Shown here: one piece after another, positions 1 through 7,613 of the stretch
Layout: every line of letters starts with the position of its first letter
Position numbering within the stretch: position 1 is the stretch's first letter
Source of the DNA: Streptomyces sp. SDr-06
GTDB lineage: Bacteria; Actinomycetota; Actinomycetes; Streptomycetales; Streptomycetaceae
Assembly (NCBI RefSeq): GCF_003324565.1
Contig: NZ_QOLA01000021.1
Coordinates: forward strand, 1 to 64,000
DNA: 64,000 bases
Direction of reading: 5' to 3'
The notes under the pieces: model-generated
The model's database searches: none
What the model was told of the DNA's origin: nothing
What the model saw: only the letters and a program-made list of their open reading frames with translations
Translations under genes and position numbers: made by a program

Positions 1-103
1 CGTTAGGGAAACGCCCGGTTACATTCCGAACCCGGAAGCTAAGCCTTTCAGCGCCGATGGTACTGCAGGGGGGACCCTGTGGGAGAGTAGGACGCCGCCG
101 AAC
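1..103 (+). rRNA. rrf: 5S ribosomal RNA, 3' part
   Basis: The sequence matches the body and 3' end of an actinobacterial 5S rRNA, with the conserved stretches CCGAACCCGGAAGCTAAG and GATGGTACTGCAGGG and the 3' strand ending near GCCGCCGAAC. A full molecule is about 120 bases, so roughly the first 17 lie before the window. It is the last gene of a 16S-23S-5S operon read rightward, because a strong hairpin follows it directly. Confidence 0.95.
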
Positions 104-113
104 AAATTGTGGG

Positions 114-158
114 AAAAGCCCCGCACCAGACCCTGATGGGTCACGGTGCGGGGCTTTT
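114..158 (+). terminator. rRNA operon terminator
   Basis: An inverted repeat with 14-base arms (114-127 and 145-158): a GCCCCGCACC stem flanked by AAAA on the left and TTTT on the right. The run of T makes it a classical factor-independent terminator, ending the rRNA operon before the HAD gene. Confidence 0.93.
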
Positions 159-165
159 CTGCGTT

Positions 166-171
166 TAAGGT
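166..171 (+). promoter_or_regulatory. -10 box of HAD gene, leaderless
   Basis: TAAGGT lies six bases before the ATG at 178 and no Shine-Dalgarno sequence is present, so transcription probably starts at or next to the A of the start codon. Confidence 0.5.
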
Positions 172-177
172 CGAGTC

Positions 178-822
178 ATGCGCTACGACCTCATCATCTT
201 CGACAACGACGGCGTGCTCGTCGACAGCGAGCCCCTCTCGAACACCATCCTGTCCGGGTATCTCACCGAACTCGGCCACCCCACCTCGTACGAGGATTCA
301 CTGCGTGACTACATGGGGGCCGCCGTCCACCGCGTACACGACCTGATTCAGGAGCGGACCGGGCGGACGTTGCCCGCGGACTTCGACGAGACTCTGCACG
401 CCCGGGTCTTCGCCGCGTTCGAGCGGGAATTGCAGCCCGTCGCGGGAGTCACCGACGTACTCGGCAAGCTGGTCGCGGACGGGGTGCCGTACTGCGTGGC
501 GTCGTCCGGGACGCACGAGCGGATCAGGGTCGGGCACCGCAGGACCGGGCTCGACGAGTGGTTCGAGGAGGAGTGGGTGTTCTCCGCGGAGGACGTCGGG
601 CGGGGCAAGCCGGCGCCGGACCTGTTCCTGCTCGCGGCCGAGCGGATGGGGTTCGCGCCCGAGCGGTGCGCCGTGATCGAGGACAGCCGGCTCGGGGTGG
701 CCGCCGCGCGGGCCGCGGGGATGGACGTGTACGGGTTCACGGCGATGACGCCCGCGGAGCGGCTGGAGGGGGCCAACGGGTACTTCGACGACATGGGGCA
801 GCTGCTCGGATTGCTCGGGTGA
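178..822 (+). CDS. HAD-superfamily phosphatase (beta-phosphoglucomutase-like)
   Basis: A 214-residue cytoplasmic hydrolase of the HAD superfamily. Motif I is FDNDGVLVDSE (residues 8-18), with the nucleophile and acid aspartates D9 and D11. Motif II is the serine of VASSGT near residue 108, motif III the lysine of RGKPAPD near 143, and motif IV the acidic IEDS near 168. The helical cap between motifs I and II, and the FDNDG motif I, fit the beta-phosphoglucomutase/GPH subfamily, which acts on small phosphorylated sugars or glycolate; the substrate cannot be read from the sequence. The start at 178 has a TAnnnT box in place of a ribosome site. It stands alone between the rRNA terminator and the MFS gene. 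Confidence 0.85.
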   Translation: MRYDLIIFDNDGVLVDSEPLSNTILSGYLTELGHPTSYEDSLRDYMGAAVHRVHDLIQERTGRTLPADFDETLHARVFAAFERELQPVAGVTDVLGKLVADGVPYCVASSGTHERIRVGHRRTGLDEWFEEEWVFSAEDVGRGKPAPDLFLLAAERMGFAPERCAVIEDSRLGVAAARAAGMDVYGFTAMTPAERLEGANGYFDDMGQLLGLLG

Positions 823-851
823 TCTCTCTACCCAGGAGTAGGTGACGGCCC

Positions 852-857
852 TAGGCT
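852..857 (+). promoter_or_regulatory. -10 box of MFS gene
   Basis: TAGGCT lies eight bases before the ATG at 866. This supports 866 as the start rather than the in-frame GTG at 842, whose AGGAG (834-838) is only three bases away. Confidence 0.45.
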
Positions 858-865
858 CTGCGGCC

Positions 866-2068
866 ATGACTGACGCACGCCTGAGACACGGCAGGGCGTC
901 CCTGGCGGTGAGTTTCTTCGCGCAGGGCATGGCCTTCGCCCTCCTGGTGACCCGCATACCCGCGATCCAGGATCGGTACGGGATATCCGACGGCCTGCTG
1001 CCCGTGTTCCTCGCGGCCGTGCCGATCCTCGCGGGGATCGGCAGCGTCGGCACCGAGCAGCTGATCAAGCGGGTCCGGCCGAGCGTGGTACTGCGGTTCG
1101 CGCAGCCCGCCGTGCTGCTTGCGCTGCTCGGGGCCGGGGCGGGCGACCGGATGTGGCAGGCCGGCCTCGCGCTCGGCGCGTTCGGGCTTTCGGTGGGGGC
1201 GCTGGACGCCTCGATGAACATGCTCGGCGTCAGCCTCCAGCGGACGTACGGGCGCAGCATCATGCTCGGGTTCCACGCCTCGTACAGCCTCGGGGGGATC
1301 GGGGGCGCCTCGCTCGCCTGGGTGGGGGCGCACTGGCACCTGTCGCTGCTCGTGTCGTACCTGCCGGTGGTGGCCGTGCTGCTGCCGGTGTGTCTGGTCG
1401 CGAGCCGGTGGTACGTGGACGGGGACGCGCCCGCCGACGCGGCGGTGGGCGAGGGCGCGGGGGCCAAGCCTGTGGTGTTCCGGCTGCTGCTGCCGCTGTG
1501 CCTGGTGATGAGCTTCGCGTACATCGGGGACTCGACGGTCTCCAACTGGAGCGCGAAGTACCTTCAGGACACGCTGGGCAGCTCCGAGCAGCTGTCGACG
1601 GTCCCGTACAACGTCTACATGGTCACCACGCTGCTCGGGCGGGCCGCCGGGGACTTCGGGGTGCGGCGGTTCGGGGCGGTGGCTGTGGTGCGGTTCGGGA
1701 CGGTGCTCGCGGCGGCCGGGTTCGCCGTGGTGGCGGCCGCGCCCGGGCCGTGGGTGGGGATGGCCGGATTCACGCTGCTCGGGTTCGGGCTGTGCGTGAT
1801 CGTGCCGCAGACCTTCGCGGCGGCCGGGCGGCTGTTTCCGGGCGCCAGCGACGCGGCGGTCGCGCGGCTCAACATCTTCAACTACGTGGGGTTCCTGGTC
1901 GGCTCGCCGCTGGTGGGGGCGATCGGCGACGCGTGGAGCTATCGCGGGGCGATGCTCGTGCCCATGGTCCTGGTGCTTCTGACGCTGGTGTACGCCCGCT
2001 CGTTCGGCACGGAGGCCGCCCGATACGGTGGCGGGCATGAACGGCCGCGCACTGTTGATGTGGGATGA
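866..2068 (+). CDS. MFS transporter
   Basis: A 400-residue integral membrane protein with about twelve hydrophobic segments in two halves separated by a polar central loop (DGDAPADAAVGEGAGAK), as in the major facilitator superfamily. The family moves small solutes or drugs with a proton gradient. The first half begins with an FAQGMAFALLVTRIPAIQDRY segment shortened here to its conserved core, resembling bacterial fucose/sugar-type MFS members; the substrate is not predictable. ATG 866 was chosen because of the TAGGCT promoter box; GTG 842 would add eight residues. The 3' end overlaps the start of the deacetylase gene by about 32 bases. Confidence 0.85.
   Translation: MTDARLRHGRASLAVSFFAQGMAFALLVTRIPAIQDRYGISDGLLPVFLAAVPILAGIGSVGTEQLIKRVRPSVVLRFAQPAVLLALLGAGAGDRMWQAGLALGAFGLSVGALDASMNMLGVSLQRTYGRSIMLGFHASYSLGGIGGASLAWVGAHWHLSLLVSYLPVVAVLLPVCLVASRWYVDGDAPADAAVGEGAGAKPVVFRLLLPLCLVMSFAYIGDSTVSNWSAKYLQDTLGSSEQLSTVPYNVYMVTTLLGRAAGDFGVRRFGAVAVVRFGTVLAAAGFAVVAAAPGPWVGMAGFTLLGFGLCVIVPQTFAAAGRLFPGASDAAVARLNIFNYVGFLVGSPLVGAIGDAWSYRGAMLVPMVLVLLTLVYARSFGTEAARYGGGHERPRTVDVG
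2024..2029 (+). promoter_or_regulatory. -10 box of acuC, inside MFS gene
   Basis: TACGGT lies seven bases before the ATG at 2037 and sits in the last codons of the MFS gene, suggesting an internal promoter giving a leaderless acuC transcript. Confidence 0.4.
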
Positions 2069-3212
2069 AGCTGTCACGCGCTACGACTTCGGGTCGAGCC
2101 ATCCGATGGACCCGGTGCGGCTCGCGCTGACCATGGGACTGGTGCGGGCGTACGGACTGGACCAGCAGGTGGACGTGGTGGCCGCCGCGCCGGCCGGGGA
2201 CTCCACGCTGCGGCTCGTGCACCGCCAGGACTACGTGGACGCGGTGCGGGCGGCCTCGCTGAACCCGGCCGCCGCCGACGCCTCGTACGGGCTCGGGACG
2301 ATGGACGATCCCGCGTTCCCCGGGATGCACGAGGCCTCCGCGCTGATCGCCGGGCAGTCGGTCGCCGCGGCCGAGGCGGTGTGGGCGGGGGAGGCCGCGC
2401 ACGCGGTCAACTTCGCGGGCGGGCTGCACCACGCGATGCCGGGCGGCGCGTCGGGGTTCTGCGTCTACAACGATGCCGCCCTCGCGATCGCGCGGCTGCT
2501 CGAGCTGGGGGTCGAGCGGGTCGCGTACGTGGATGTGGACGTGCACCACGGGGACGGGGTGCAGGCGGCGTTCTGGGAGGACCCGCGGGTCCTGACGATC
2601 TCGCTGCACGAGCATCCCCGGCTGCTGTTTCCCGGCACCGGGTGGCCGGAGGAGACCGGGGCGGACGGGCCCGGCGAGGGCTCCGCGGTCAATCTCGCGC
2701 TGCCTGCGGGGACGGGGGACGAGGGGTGGTTGCGGGCGTTCCACGCGGTGGTGCCGGAGCTGATCGCCGATTTCCGGCCGCAGGTGCTCGTCACCCAGCA
2801 CGGGGCCGACACGCACTTCGAGGATCCACTGGCCCATCTGGCCGTGTCACTCGACGCGCAGCGGGCCGTGCAGGCGGCCTGCCACTCGCTGGCGCACGAG
2901 TACGTCGAGGGGGCGAAGTGGGTCGCGCTCGGGGGCGGGGGGTATGCGGTGGTCGATGTCGTGCCGCGGTCGTGGACGCATCTGGTGGGGATCGCGGGGC
3001 ATGCGCCGCTCGATCCCGAGTCGGTGATCCCGGCGTCCTGGCGGGACGAAGTGTATGCGCGTACGCGGCAGTTGGGGCCGGGGCGGATGACCGACGGGCG
3101 GACCGTCTCGTGGCGGTCGTGGGACGCGGGGTACGACCCTGCGGATCGGCTCGACCAATCGGTGCTTGCGACTCGGCGGGCCGCGTTTCCCCTGCGGGGC
3201 TTGTTGGCGTAG
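2037..3212 (+). CDS. acuC: AcuC-type histone deacetylase family protein
   Basis: A 391-residue zinc-dependent deacetylase of the arginase/HDAC fold. The active-site elements are in order: the two histidines of LHHAMPGGASGF (about residue 131), the metal-binding aspartate and histidine of YVDVDVHHGDGV (about 166), a second metal aspartate in QHGADTHFEDPLAHL, and GGGGYAV near residue 300. AcuC in Bacillus deacetylates acetyl-CoA synthetase; the same role here is inferred. The C-terminal 60 residues are beyond the catalytic fold. ATG 2037 was chosen because of the TACGGT box; an in-frame GTG at 2028 is the alternative. It overlaps the MFS gene, and dispersed repeats follow the stop codon. Confidence 0.9.
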   Translation: MNGRALLMWDEAVTRYDFGSSHPMDPVRLALTMGLVRAYGLDQQVDVVAAAPAGDSTLRLVHRQDYVDAVRAASLNPAAADASYGLGTMDDPAFPGMHEASALIAGQSVAAAEAVWAGEAAHAVNFAGGLHHAMPGGASGFCVYNDAALAIARLLELGVERVAYVDVDVHHGDGVQAAFWEDPRVLTISLHEHPRLLFPGTGWPEETGADGPGEGSAVNLALPAGTGDEGWLRAFHAVVPELIADFRPQVLVTQHGADTHFEDPLAHLAVSLDAQRAVQAACHSLAHEYVEGAKWVALGGGGYAVVDVVPRSWTHLVGIAGHAPLDPESVIPASWRDEVYARTRQLGPGRMTDGRTVSWRSWDAGYDPADRLDQSVLATRRAAFPLRGLLA

Positions 3213-3269
3213 GGGGGCTTCCCCACCCCGCCCGGGGTGCGCCCCGGCCCCTTGGCGGGGGCTCCGCCC

Positions 3270-3366
3270 CCTGCACCCCCGTTCGCGCCTGAACGGCGCT
3301 CGTCCTCAATCTCCCCCAAGGCCTTAAGGGCCAGGGGGGACCCCCATGACGGGCTGAGGTTGCCCA
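3270..3366 (+). repeat. Dispersed extragenic repeat, part A
   Basis: The stretch starting GTTCGCGCCTGAACGGCG and running through a CCCCCAAGGCCTTAAGGGCC hairpin to GACGGGCTGAGG recurs almost unchanged at 61537-61612. A shorter form without the central hairpin occurs inverted twice near 17170-17345. It is not coding. Confidence 0.8.
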
Positions 3367-3660
3367 TGCTGGCCAGCACGGTGCTGTTAGGGGCGCGGGG
3401 AACTGCGCGAGCGGCCCCGCACGGTCCGCAGCCGAACCCTCGCGGGGCGGGCTGAGGGTGCCCATGCGGGCCAGCACGGTGCCGCCAAGGGGCGCGGGGA
3501 ACTGCGCGAGGAACCACGCACGGTCCGCAGCCGAACCCTCGCCGGGCGGGCTGAGGGTGCCCGGTGCAGGCCAGCACCGGTGCCGCCAAGGGGCGCGGGG
3601 AACTGCGCGAGGAACCACGCACGGTCCGCAGCCGAACCCTCGCCGGGCGGGCTGAAGGCG
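3355..3660 (+). repeat. Three tandem copies of extragenic repeat, part B
   Basis: Three units about 100 bases apart carry the core AGGGGCGCGGGGAACTGCG at 3389, 3488 and 3589, each followed by ACGGTCCGCAGCCGAACCCT. Copies two and three are nearly identical; copy one is more diverged. The same core is present inverted three times at 17051-17273 and once at 61641. The block fills the gap 3213-3797 between acuC and the next gene. No ribosome site or convincing reading frame was seen in it. Confidence 0.85.
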
Positions 3661-3797
3661 CCGGTGCCGACCCGCACCGACCCCCAGGCGGGCCCCGGGT
3701 GGGCCAGGGGGCGTGGGAGGTGGGGGCGGTTACGCCAACTGTGGGGATGCGGGCGGTTATTGGCGCGAGCCGCGGGCGTCTGCGGGAGCATCGTCGG

Positions 3798-4613
3798 ATG
3801 TTGAGCATCGGGGCGCTGCGGGCGCATCTTCTGGCGGCCAGACTGGCCGGGCCGGTGGCAACGTCGCGGGAGGAGAGCCTGCGCAGCTATCGGCTGTTCG
3901 CGGCGCGGGACCCGCGGGTGACGCTGGGGCTCGATCCCGAATGGGGCTGGGGCGAGCGGGACTTGCTGCGGCTGATGGCGGACAAATGCGGGGTGAGCGA
4001 CGACCCCGGGCATGTCAGCGGGCCCGATGTCATCGACCCGGAGCGGACGTTGGCGGGGCTCGACGCCTTCGCGGCGCGGCTCGGCGAGGTGGCGTCGAGG
4101 CGGGGCGCGGTGCTGCTCGGGACCGGTCATCCGCACCGTCTGCTCGGTTTCTACGCCGCCCTGGCGGACGCTTTGTCGGCGGCGGGATGCCCTGTCCTCA
4201 CCCCCGCGCAGGGTAGCTCTGTCGACATAACGACCCGGTTCGGGGTACGTACGTACAACCTTGACTACGTACGGGGAGTCGCGTTGGTGCGGGAACCCGG
4301 CGCGCGGGGAGCCGGGAGCGAAACCGGCGCGCACTCCCATTCGCCGCTCCCGGTTCGGGTCGCTCTGGGGGCTTCGGCAGGGGGTTCCGGCCGCGTTCCC
4401 GATCTGGTGATCGGAGATCACGGATGGGTCTGCGGGGCAGGTCAGCTGGGTATCGAGGCGGTCGGTCTTGCCGATACGGACGACCCCGCGCTGTTCGTCG
4501 GCGAGGCCGAGGGGCGAGTGGCCGTGGCCGTTCCGCTTGATGACGCTGTGCGGTCTGATTACTACCGGCCGCTTACTCGCTATGTACTCAATCGAGCGTG
4601 TCTGTCACAGTAG
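3798..4613 (+). CDS. Phosphatase-like conserved actinobacterial protein
   Basis: A protein of about 271 residues that I recognise only as a conserved Streptomyces protein usually labelled phosphatase. It has GTGHPHRLLGFYAALADAL near residue 110 and a conserved C-terminal half containing IGDHGWVCGAGQLGIEAVG and ALFVGEAEG. There is no signal peptide or membrane segment. ATG 3798 is chosen because GGGAG (3784-3788) lies nine bases upstream; ATG 3747 in the same frame would add 17 residues. A glycine/serine-rich stretch (about residues 170-195) looks like a variable loop. It lies just upstream of bdtA, and the enzymatic label is inferred from family naming only. Confidence 0.7.
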   Translation: MLSIGALRAHLLAARLAGPVATSREESLRSYRLFAARDPRVTLGLDPEWGWGERDLLRLMADKCGVSDDPGHVSGPDVIDPERTLAGLDAFAARLGEVASRRGAVLLGTGHPHRLLGFYAALADALSAAGCPVLTPAQGSSVDITTRFGVRTYNLDYVRGVALVREPGARGAGSETGAHSHSPLPVRVALGASAGGSGRVPDLVIGDHGWVCGAGQLGIEAVGLADTDDPALFVGEAEGRVAVAVPLDDAVRSDYYRPLTRYVLNRACLSQ

Positions 4614-4657
4614 GCGGCCGATGGCAGCTCCTCTTCCCCACTCGCACCACCCGCCCC

Positions 4658-4663
4658 TAGTCT
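4658..4663 (+). promoter_or_regulatory. bdtA -10 box
   Basis: TAGTCT, with a likely transcription start near 4670 and an untranslated leader of about 70 bases before bdtA. No good -35 hexamer is visible. Confidence 0.4.
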
Positions 4664-4667
4664 GGGG

Positions 4668-4695
4668 AGTGAGCGCACAGCGACGTTGAGTCACC
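4668..4695 (+). promoter_or_regulatory. Candidate BldD operator of bdtA
   Basis: AGTGA at 4668-4672 and TCACC at 4691-4695 form the inverted half-sites AGTGA(n)TCACC first described for BldD, separated by 18 bases and placed over the predicted transcription start. The downstream gene is the orthologue of a known BldD target. The match is to the loose early consensus, not to the tighter 15-base palindrome derived later. Confidence 0.4.
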
Positions 4696-4741
4696 GGAGG
4701 GGAAGCCGGTGCGCGTTGGGTGCGGAAGGTACAGGTGGGTC

Positions 4742-4954
4742 ATGGCTGCTGGGAGTGACAGGCCTCTCAACGAGGTCAAGTTCCTGACCGTGGCGGAAGT
4801 CGCCTCGGTGATGCGAGTGTCGAAGATGACCGTGTACCGCTTGGTGCACAGCGGTCATCTGCCGGCGATCCGGGTGGGCAGGTCCTTCCGGGTCCCGGAG
4901 CAAGCAGTTCACGAGTATCTCCGCGAGTCCTTTGTGGGGGTGGAGACGGCCTGA
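4742..4954 (+). CDS. bdtA: BdtA-like helix-turn-helix DNA-binding protein
   Basis: A 70-residue protein consisting almost only of a MerR/excisionase-type winged helix: FLTVAEVASVMRVSKMTVYR (residues 14-33) is the helix-turn-helix and GRSFRVPEQAVHEYL the wing and last helix. It closely matches, from memory, the S. coelicolor protein BdtA, a direct target of the developmental master repressor BldD. It probably binds DNA as a small architectural or regulatory factor; its targets are unknown. ATG 4742 has GGAAGG 12 bases upstream and agrees with the orthologue's N-terminus MAAG-DRPLNEVKF; an in-frame GTG at 4709 is less likely. The gene for ribosomal protein bS22 follows after 120 bases. Confidence 0.88.
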   Translation: MAAGSDRPLNEVKFLTVAEVASVMRVSKMTVYRLVHSGHLPAIRVGRSFRVPEQAVHEYLRESFVGVETA

Positions 4955-5001
4955 GGGAGCTCCCCGCTCCCCTCGGATTACGTCCCTCACTCGGCGGCAG
5001 G

Positions 5002-5007
5002 TAGGCT
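5002..5007 (+). promoter_or_regulatory. bS22 gene -10 box
   Basis: TAGGCT, placing the transcript start near 5014 and leaving a leader of about 60 bases before the GTG at 5075. Confidence 0.4.
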
Positions 5008-5074
5008 AGGCCGACGTAGGTCGTGTGGGCCCAGACGCCCCGCACCGAGTGAGAAGAAGTGAGCGAGGGTAGTC

Positions 5075-5173
5075 GTGGGCTCTGTTATCAAGAAGCGGCG
5101 CAAGCGGATGGCCAAGAAGAAGCACCGCAAGCTGCTCAAGCGCACGCGCGTTCAGCGTCGCAACAAGAAGTAA
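5075..5173 (+). CDS. Small ribosomal subunit protein bS22 (AURKAIP1/COX24 type)
   Basis: A 32-residue, extremely basic protein beginning MGSVIKKRRKRMAKKKHRK and ending RVQRRNKK. This is the actinobacterial bS22 (COX24/AURKAIP1 C-terminal domain), seen in mycobacterial 30S structures close to the decoding centre. The start is GTG at 5075 with GAGCGAGGG about ten bases upstream. The gene is flanked by its own promoter and a perfect hairpin, so it is monocistronic. Its short length means gene finders often miss it. Codon use is typical of a highly expressed gene (AAG, CGC, CTC). Confidence 0.93.
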   Translation: MGSVIKKRRKRMAKKKHRKLLKRTRVQRRNKK

Positions 5174-5196
5174 GCGAGCGCTGTTCGTGAGATCGC

Positions 5197-5228
5197 AGCC
5201 CTCCCACCGCATTGTCGGTGGGAGGGCT
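5197..5228 (+). terminator. Terminator after bS22 gene
   Basis: A perfect 13-base stem, AGCCCTCCCACCG (5197-5209) with CGGTGGGAGGGCT (5216-5228), and a six-base loop. It has no T-run, as is common in this genus. Confidence 0.85.
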
Positions 5229-5353
5229 GTGGCGTACACGGAGGCGGTTTCTCGGCCATGCGGGCGCACGTGGTCATCGCCGCGCAACATCCAGCCGCTA
5301 CGGTGGCGCCTAGGGCGTAGGGGCGTACCGAAGGCCGAAGGAAGGCGCTGATC

Positions 5354-6436
5354 TTGGGGAAGGTCGTGCTCGTCACCGGAGTGGCCCGGCAGCTGGGTGG
5401 CCGTCTCGTGCGGCGGATCCAGCGGGATCCCGAGGTCGACCGGGTGATCGGGGTCGATGTGGTCCGGCCGGGGCACCGTCTGGGTGGTGCCGTGTTCGTA
5501 CAGGCGGACATCCGCCAGCCGGCGATCGCGAAAGTGCTCGCCGAGCACGCGGTGGACACCGTCGTGCACATGGATGTGACCGGCACGCCGCTGAGCTCCG
5601 GCGGCGGGCGCACCGCGGTCAAGGAAACCAATGTCATCGGCACGATGCAGCTGCTCGGGGCCTGCCAGAAGTCGCCGACGGTGAAACGGCTCGTCGTGAA
5701 GTCGAGTACGAGCGTGTACGGGTCCGCGCCGCGCGATCCGGCGGTGTTCACCGAGACGACCCCGCCGAAGTCGCTGCCCAGCGGTGGCTTCGCGAAGGAC
5801 GCCGTCGAGGTCGAGGGGTATGTGCGCGGCTTCGCCCGGCGCCGGCCCGACGTCGCGGTGTGCGTGCTGCGCTTCGCGAACATCCTGGGGCCGAGCGCCG
5901 ACTCGCCGCTCGCCGAGTACTTCTCGCTGCCGGTGCTGCCGACGGTGTTCGGCTACGACCCGCGGCTCCAGTTCGTCCACGAGGACGATGTGATCGACGT
6001 GCTGCGGATCGCGTCGGGCGAGCCCCGGCGCGGGACGCTCAACAGCGGGACCTTCAACGTCGCGGGGGAGGGCGTGCTGCTCCTGTCGCAGTGTTCGCGG
6101 CGGCTGGGCAGGCCCACGGTGCCGTTCCTGCTGCCCGCCGTCCGCTGGGTCGGCAGCGCGCTCAGGACGGTCGGGGTGACCGACTTCTCGCCGGAGCAGA
6201 TTCGTTTGCTCACGCACGGCCGGGTGGTCAGCACGGCCCAGATGCGCGAGACGCTGGGCTACCAGCCCCAGTACACGACCGCCGAGGCCTTCACGGACTT
6301 CGCCCGCAGCAGGGGGCCGGGGCTGCTGCCGCCGGACTCACTGGCCAGGGCCGTGGACCGGGTGGCGGGTCTGCCGTTCGCGCCCTTCCCCGGCGGGGTA
6401 CCCGCCGCAGTCACCACCCCTTCGAACGCGGAATGA
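5354..6436 (+). CDS. NAD-dependent epimerase/dehydratase family protein
   Basis: A 360-residue extended short-chain dehydrogenase/reductase. The N-terminal nucleotide-binding motif is VLVTGVARQLGGRLV (residues 5-19), VIGVDVV follows as the second strand, and SSTSVYGSAPRD carries the catalytic serine and tyrosine region. Such proteins act on nucleotide sugars or related substrates; the substrate is not clear. The start is TTG at 5354, supported by AAGGAAGG at 5338-5345; no ATG or GTG is better placed. The stop codon overlaps an ATG (ATGA at 6433), and the next gene, an acyltransferase, starts 15 bases later, so the two form an operon and may act together in envelope lipid or polysaccharide synthesis. 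Confidence 0.85.
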   Translation: MGKVVLVTGVARQLGGRLVRRIQRDPEVDRVIGVDVVRPGHRLGGAVFVQADIRQPAIAKVLAEHAVDTVVHMDVTGTPLSSGGGRTAVKETNVIGTMQLLGACQKSPTVKRLVVKSSTSVYGSAPRDPAVFTETTPPKSLPSGGFAKDAVEVEGYVRGFARRRPDVAVCVLRFANILGPSADSPLAEYFSLPVLPTVFGYDPRLQFVHEDDVIDVLRIASGEPRRGTLNSGTFNVAGEGVLLLSQCSRRLGRPTVPFLLPAVRWVGSALRTVGVTDFSPEQIRLLTHGRVVSTAQMRETLGYQPQYTTAEAFTDFARSRGPGLLPPDSLARAVDRVAGLPFAPFPGGVPAAVTTPSNAE

Positions 6437-6450
6437 GGAGCGCACCAACG

Positions 6451-7500
6451 ATGGCGGACGCCAAGGTCATCCCGTTCGACGACGACCGCTCGCGCCAGAG
6501 CGCGCAGCGCACCGGTCGCAGGCGCACCGTCCCGGGCCGCCGCAAGGCCGAGCCGGGGCCGCTCGCACCCCCTGCCGCCCCGGTCAGCGCCCTGCCCCGG
6601 GCGCAGGAGTCCGCGGAGCAGCCCTCCGGGGCCCGTACGGGCGACGAGCGGGAGCAGGGCGGCGGCTGGGACCGGCGCATCGCGGGCGGGCTGTCGTTCC
6701 TGCGGCGGCGGATCACCGGCGAGTACGACGTCGACGAGTTCGGCTACGACAAGGAGCTGACCGACCAGGTCCTGATGTCGATCCTGCGGCCGTTCTACGA
6801 GAAGTACTTCCGGGTCGAGGTGAAGGGGGTCGAGAACATCCCGGCCGAGGGCGGGGCGCTGGTCGTCGCCAACCACTCCGGGACGCTGCCGCTGGACGGG
6901 CTGATGATGCAGGTGGCCGTGCACGACCACCACCCGGCCGGGCGCCATCTGCGGCTGCTCGCGGCCGACCTGGTGTTCATGCTGCCGGTCGTCAACGAGC
7001 TCGCCCGCAAGGCCGGACACACCCTGGCCTGCTCGGAGGACGCCCAGGCCCTGCTGGAGCGCGGCGAGGTCGTGGGGGTGATGCCCGAGGGGTTCAAGGG
7101 CATCGGCAAGCCGTTCGGCGAGCGGTACAAGCTGCAGCGCTTCGGGCGGGGCGGCTTCGTGTCGACCGCGCTGAAGGCGGGCACGCCCATCGTGCCGTGC
7201 TCGATCGTGGGCGCCGAGGAGATCTACCCGATGATCGGGAACGCCAAGACGCTGGCCCGGCTGCTCGGGTTCCCGTACTTCCCGATCACGCCGACGTTCC
7301 CCTGGCTGGGGCCCGCGGGCCTGGTGCCACTGCCGACGAAGTGGACGATCCAGTTCGGTGAGCCGATCCCGACCGACGCCTATCCGCCGGAGGCGGCGGA
7401 GGACCCGATGCTGATGTTCAACCTGACGGACCAGGTGCGGGAGCAGATCCAGCACACGCTGTACAAGCTGCTCGTGCAGCGGCGGTCCGTGTTCTTCTGA
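6451..7500 (+). CDS. Lysophospholipid acyltransferase family protein
   Basis: A 349-residue PlsC-type acyltransferase. About 80 N-terminal residues are polar and low-complexity; the catalytic domain then begins at FYEKYFRVEVKGVENIP. The HX4D motif is NHSGTLPLDG, followed by the substrate-binding VMPEGFKG and GTPIVPCSIVGAEEIYP. The family transfers acyl chains to lysophospholipids at the cytoplasmic membrane; the exact acceptor is unknown. ATG 6451 is preferred over ATG 6433 because GAGGAG (6436-6441) is nine bases upstream. It is cotranscribed with the epimerase and ends at a strong bidirectional hairpin. Confidence 0.87.
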   Translation: MADAKVIPFDDDRSRQSAQRTGRRRTVPGRRKAEPGPLAPPAAPVSALPRAQESAEQPSGARTGDEREQGGGWDRRIAGGLSFLRRRITGEYDVDEFGYDKELTDQVLMSILRPFYEKYFRVEVKGVENIPAEGGALVVANHSGTLPLDGLMMQVAVHDHHPAGRHLRLLAADLVFMLPVVNELARKAGHTLACSEDAQALLERGEVVGVMPEGFKGIGKPFGERYKLQRFGRGGFVSTALKAGTPIVPCSIVGAEEIYPMIGNAKTLARLLGFPYFPITPTFPWLGPAGLVPLPTKWTIQFGEPIPTDAYPPEAAEDPMLMFNLTDQVREQIQHTLYKLLVQRRSVFF

Positions 7501-7561
7501 GCGCTCTGCCGCGCGTCCTTCCGGGCCCCTTCCGGGGTCATCGAGGTTCCCGCGCACGACG

Positions 7562-7595
7562 ACTGGAGGGGCTGGGAGATCCCAGCCCCTCCAGT
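7562..7595. terminator. Bidirectional terminator between convergent genes
   Basis: A perfect 15-base stem (7562-7576 with 7581-7595, arm ACTGGAGGGGCTGGG) and a four-base loop, placed between the convergent acyltransferase and rsbN genes. Confidence 0.9.
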
Positions 7596-7613
7596 GCGTT
7601 CGTACGTGAACCC

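Noticed and set aside
298..1545. Long minus-strand open frame opposite the HAD and MFS genes
   Set aside because: It is rich in arginine, proline and histidine, a typical antisense shadow in high-GC DNA; the plus-strand frames have clear protein motifs.
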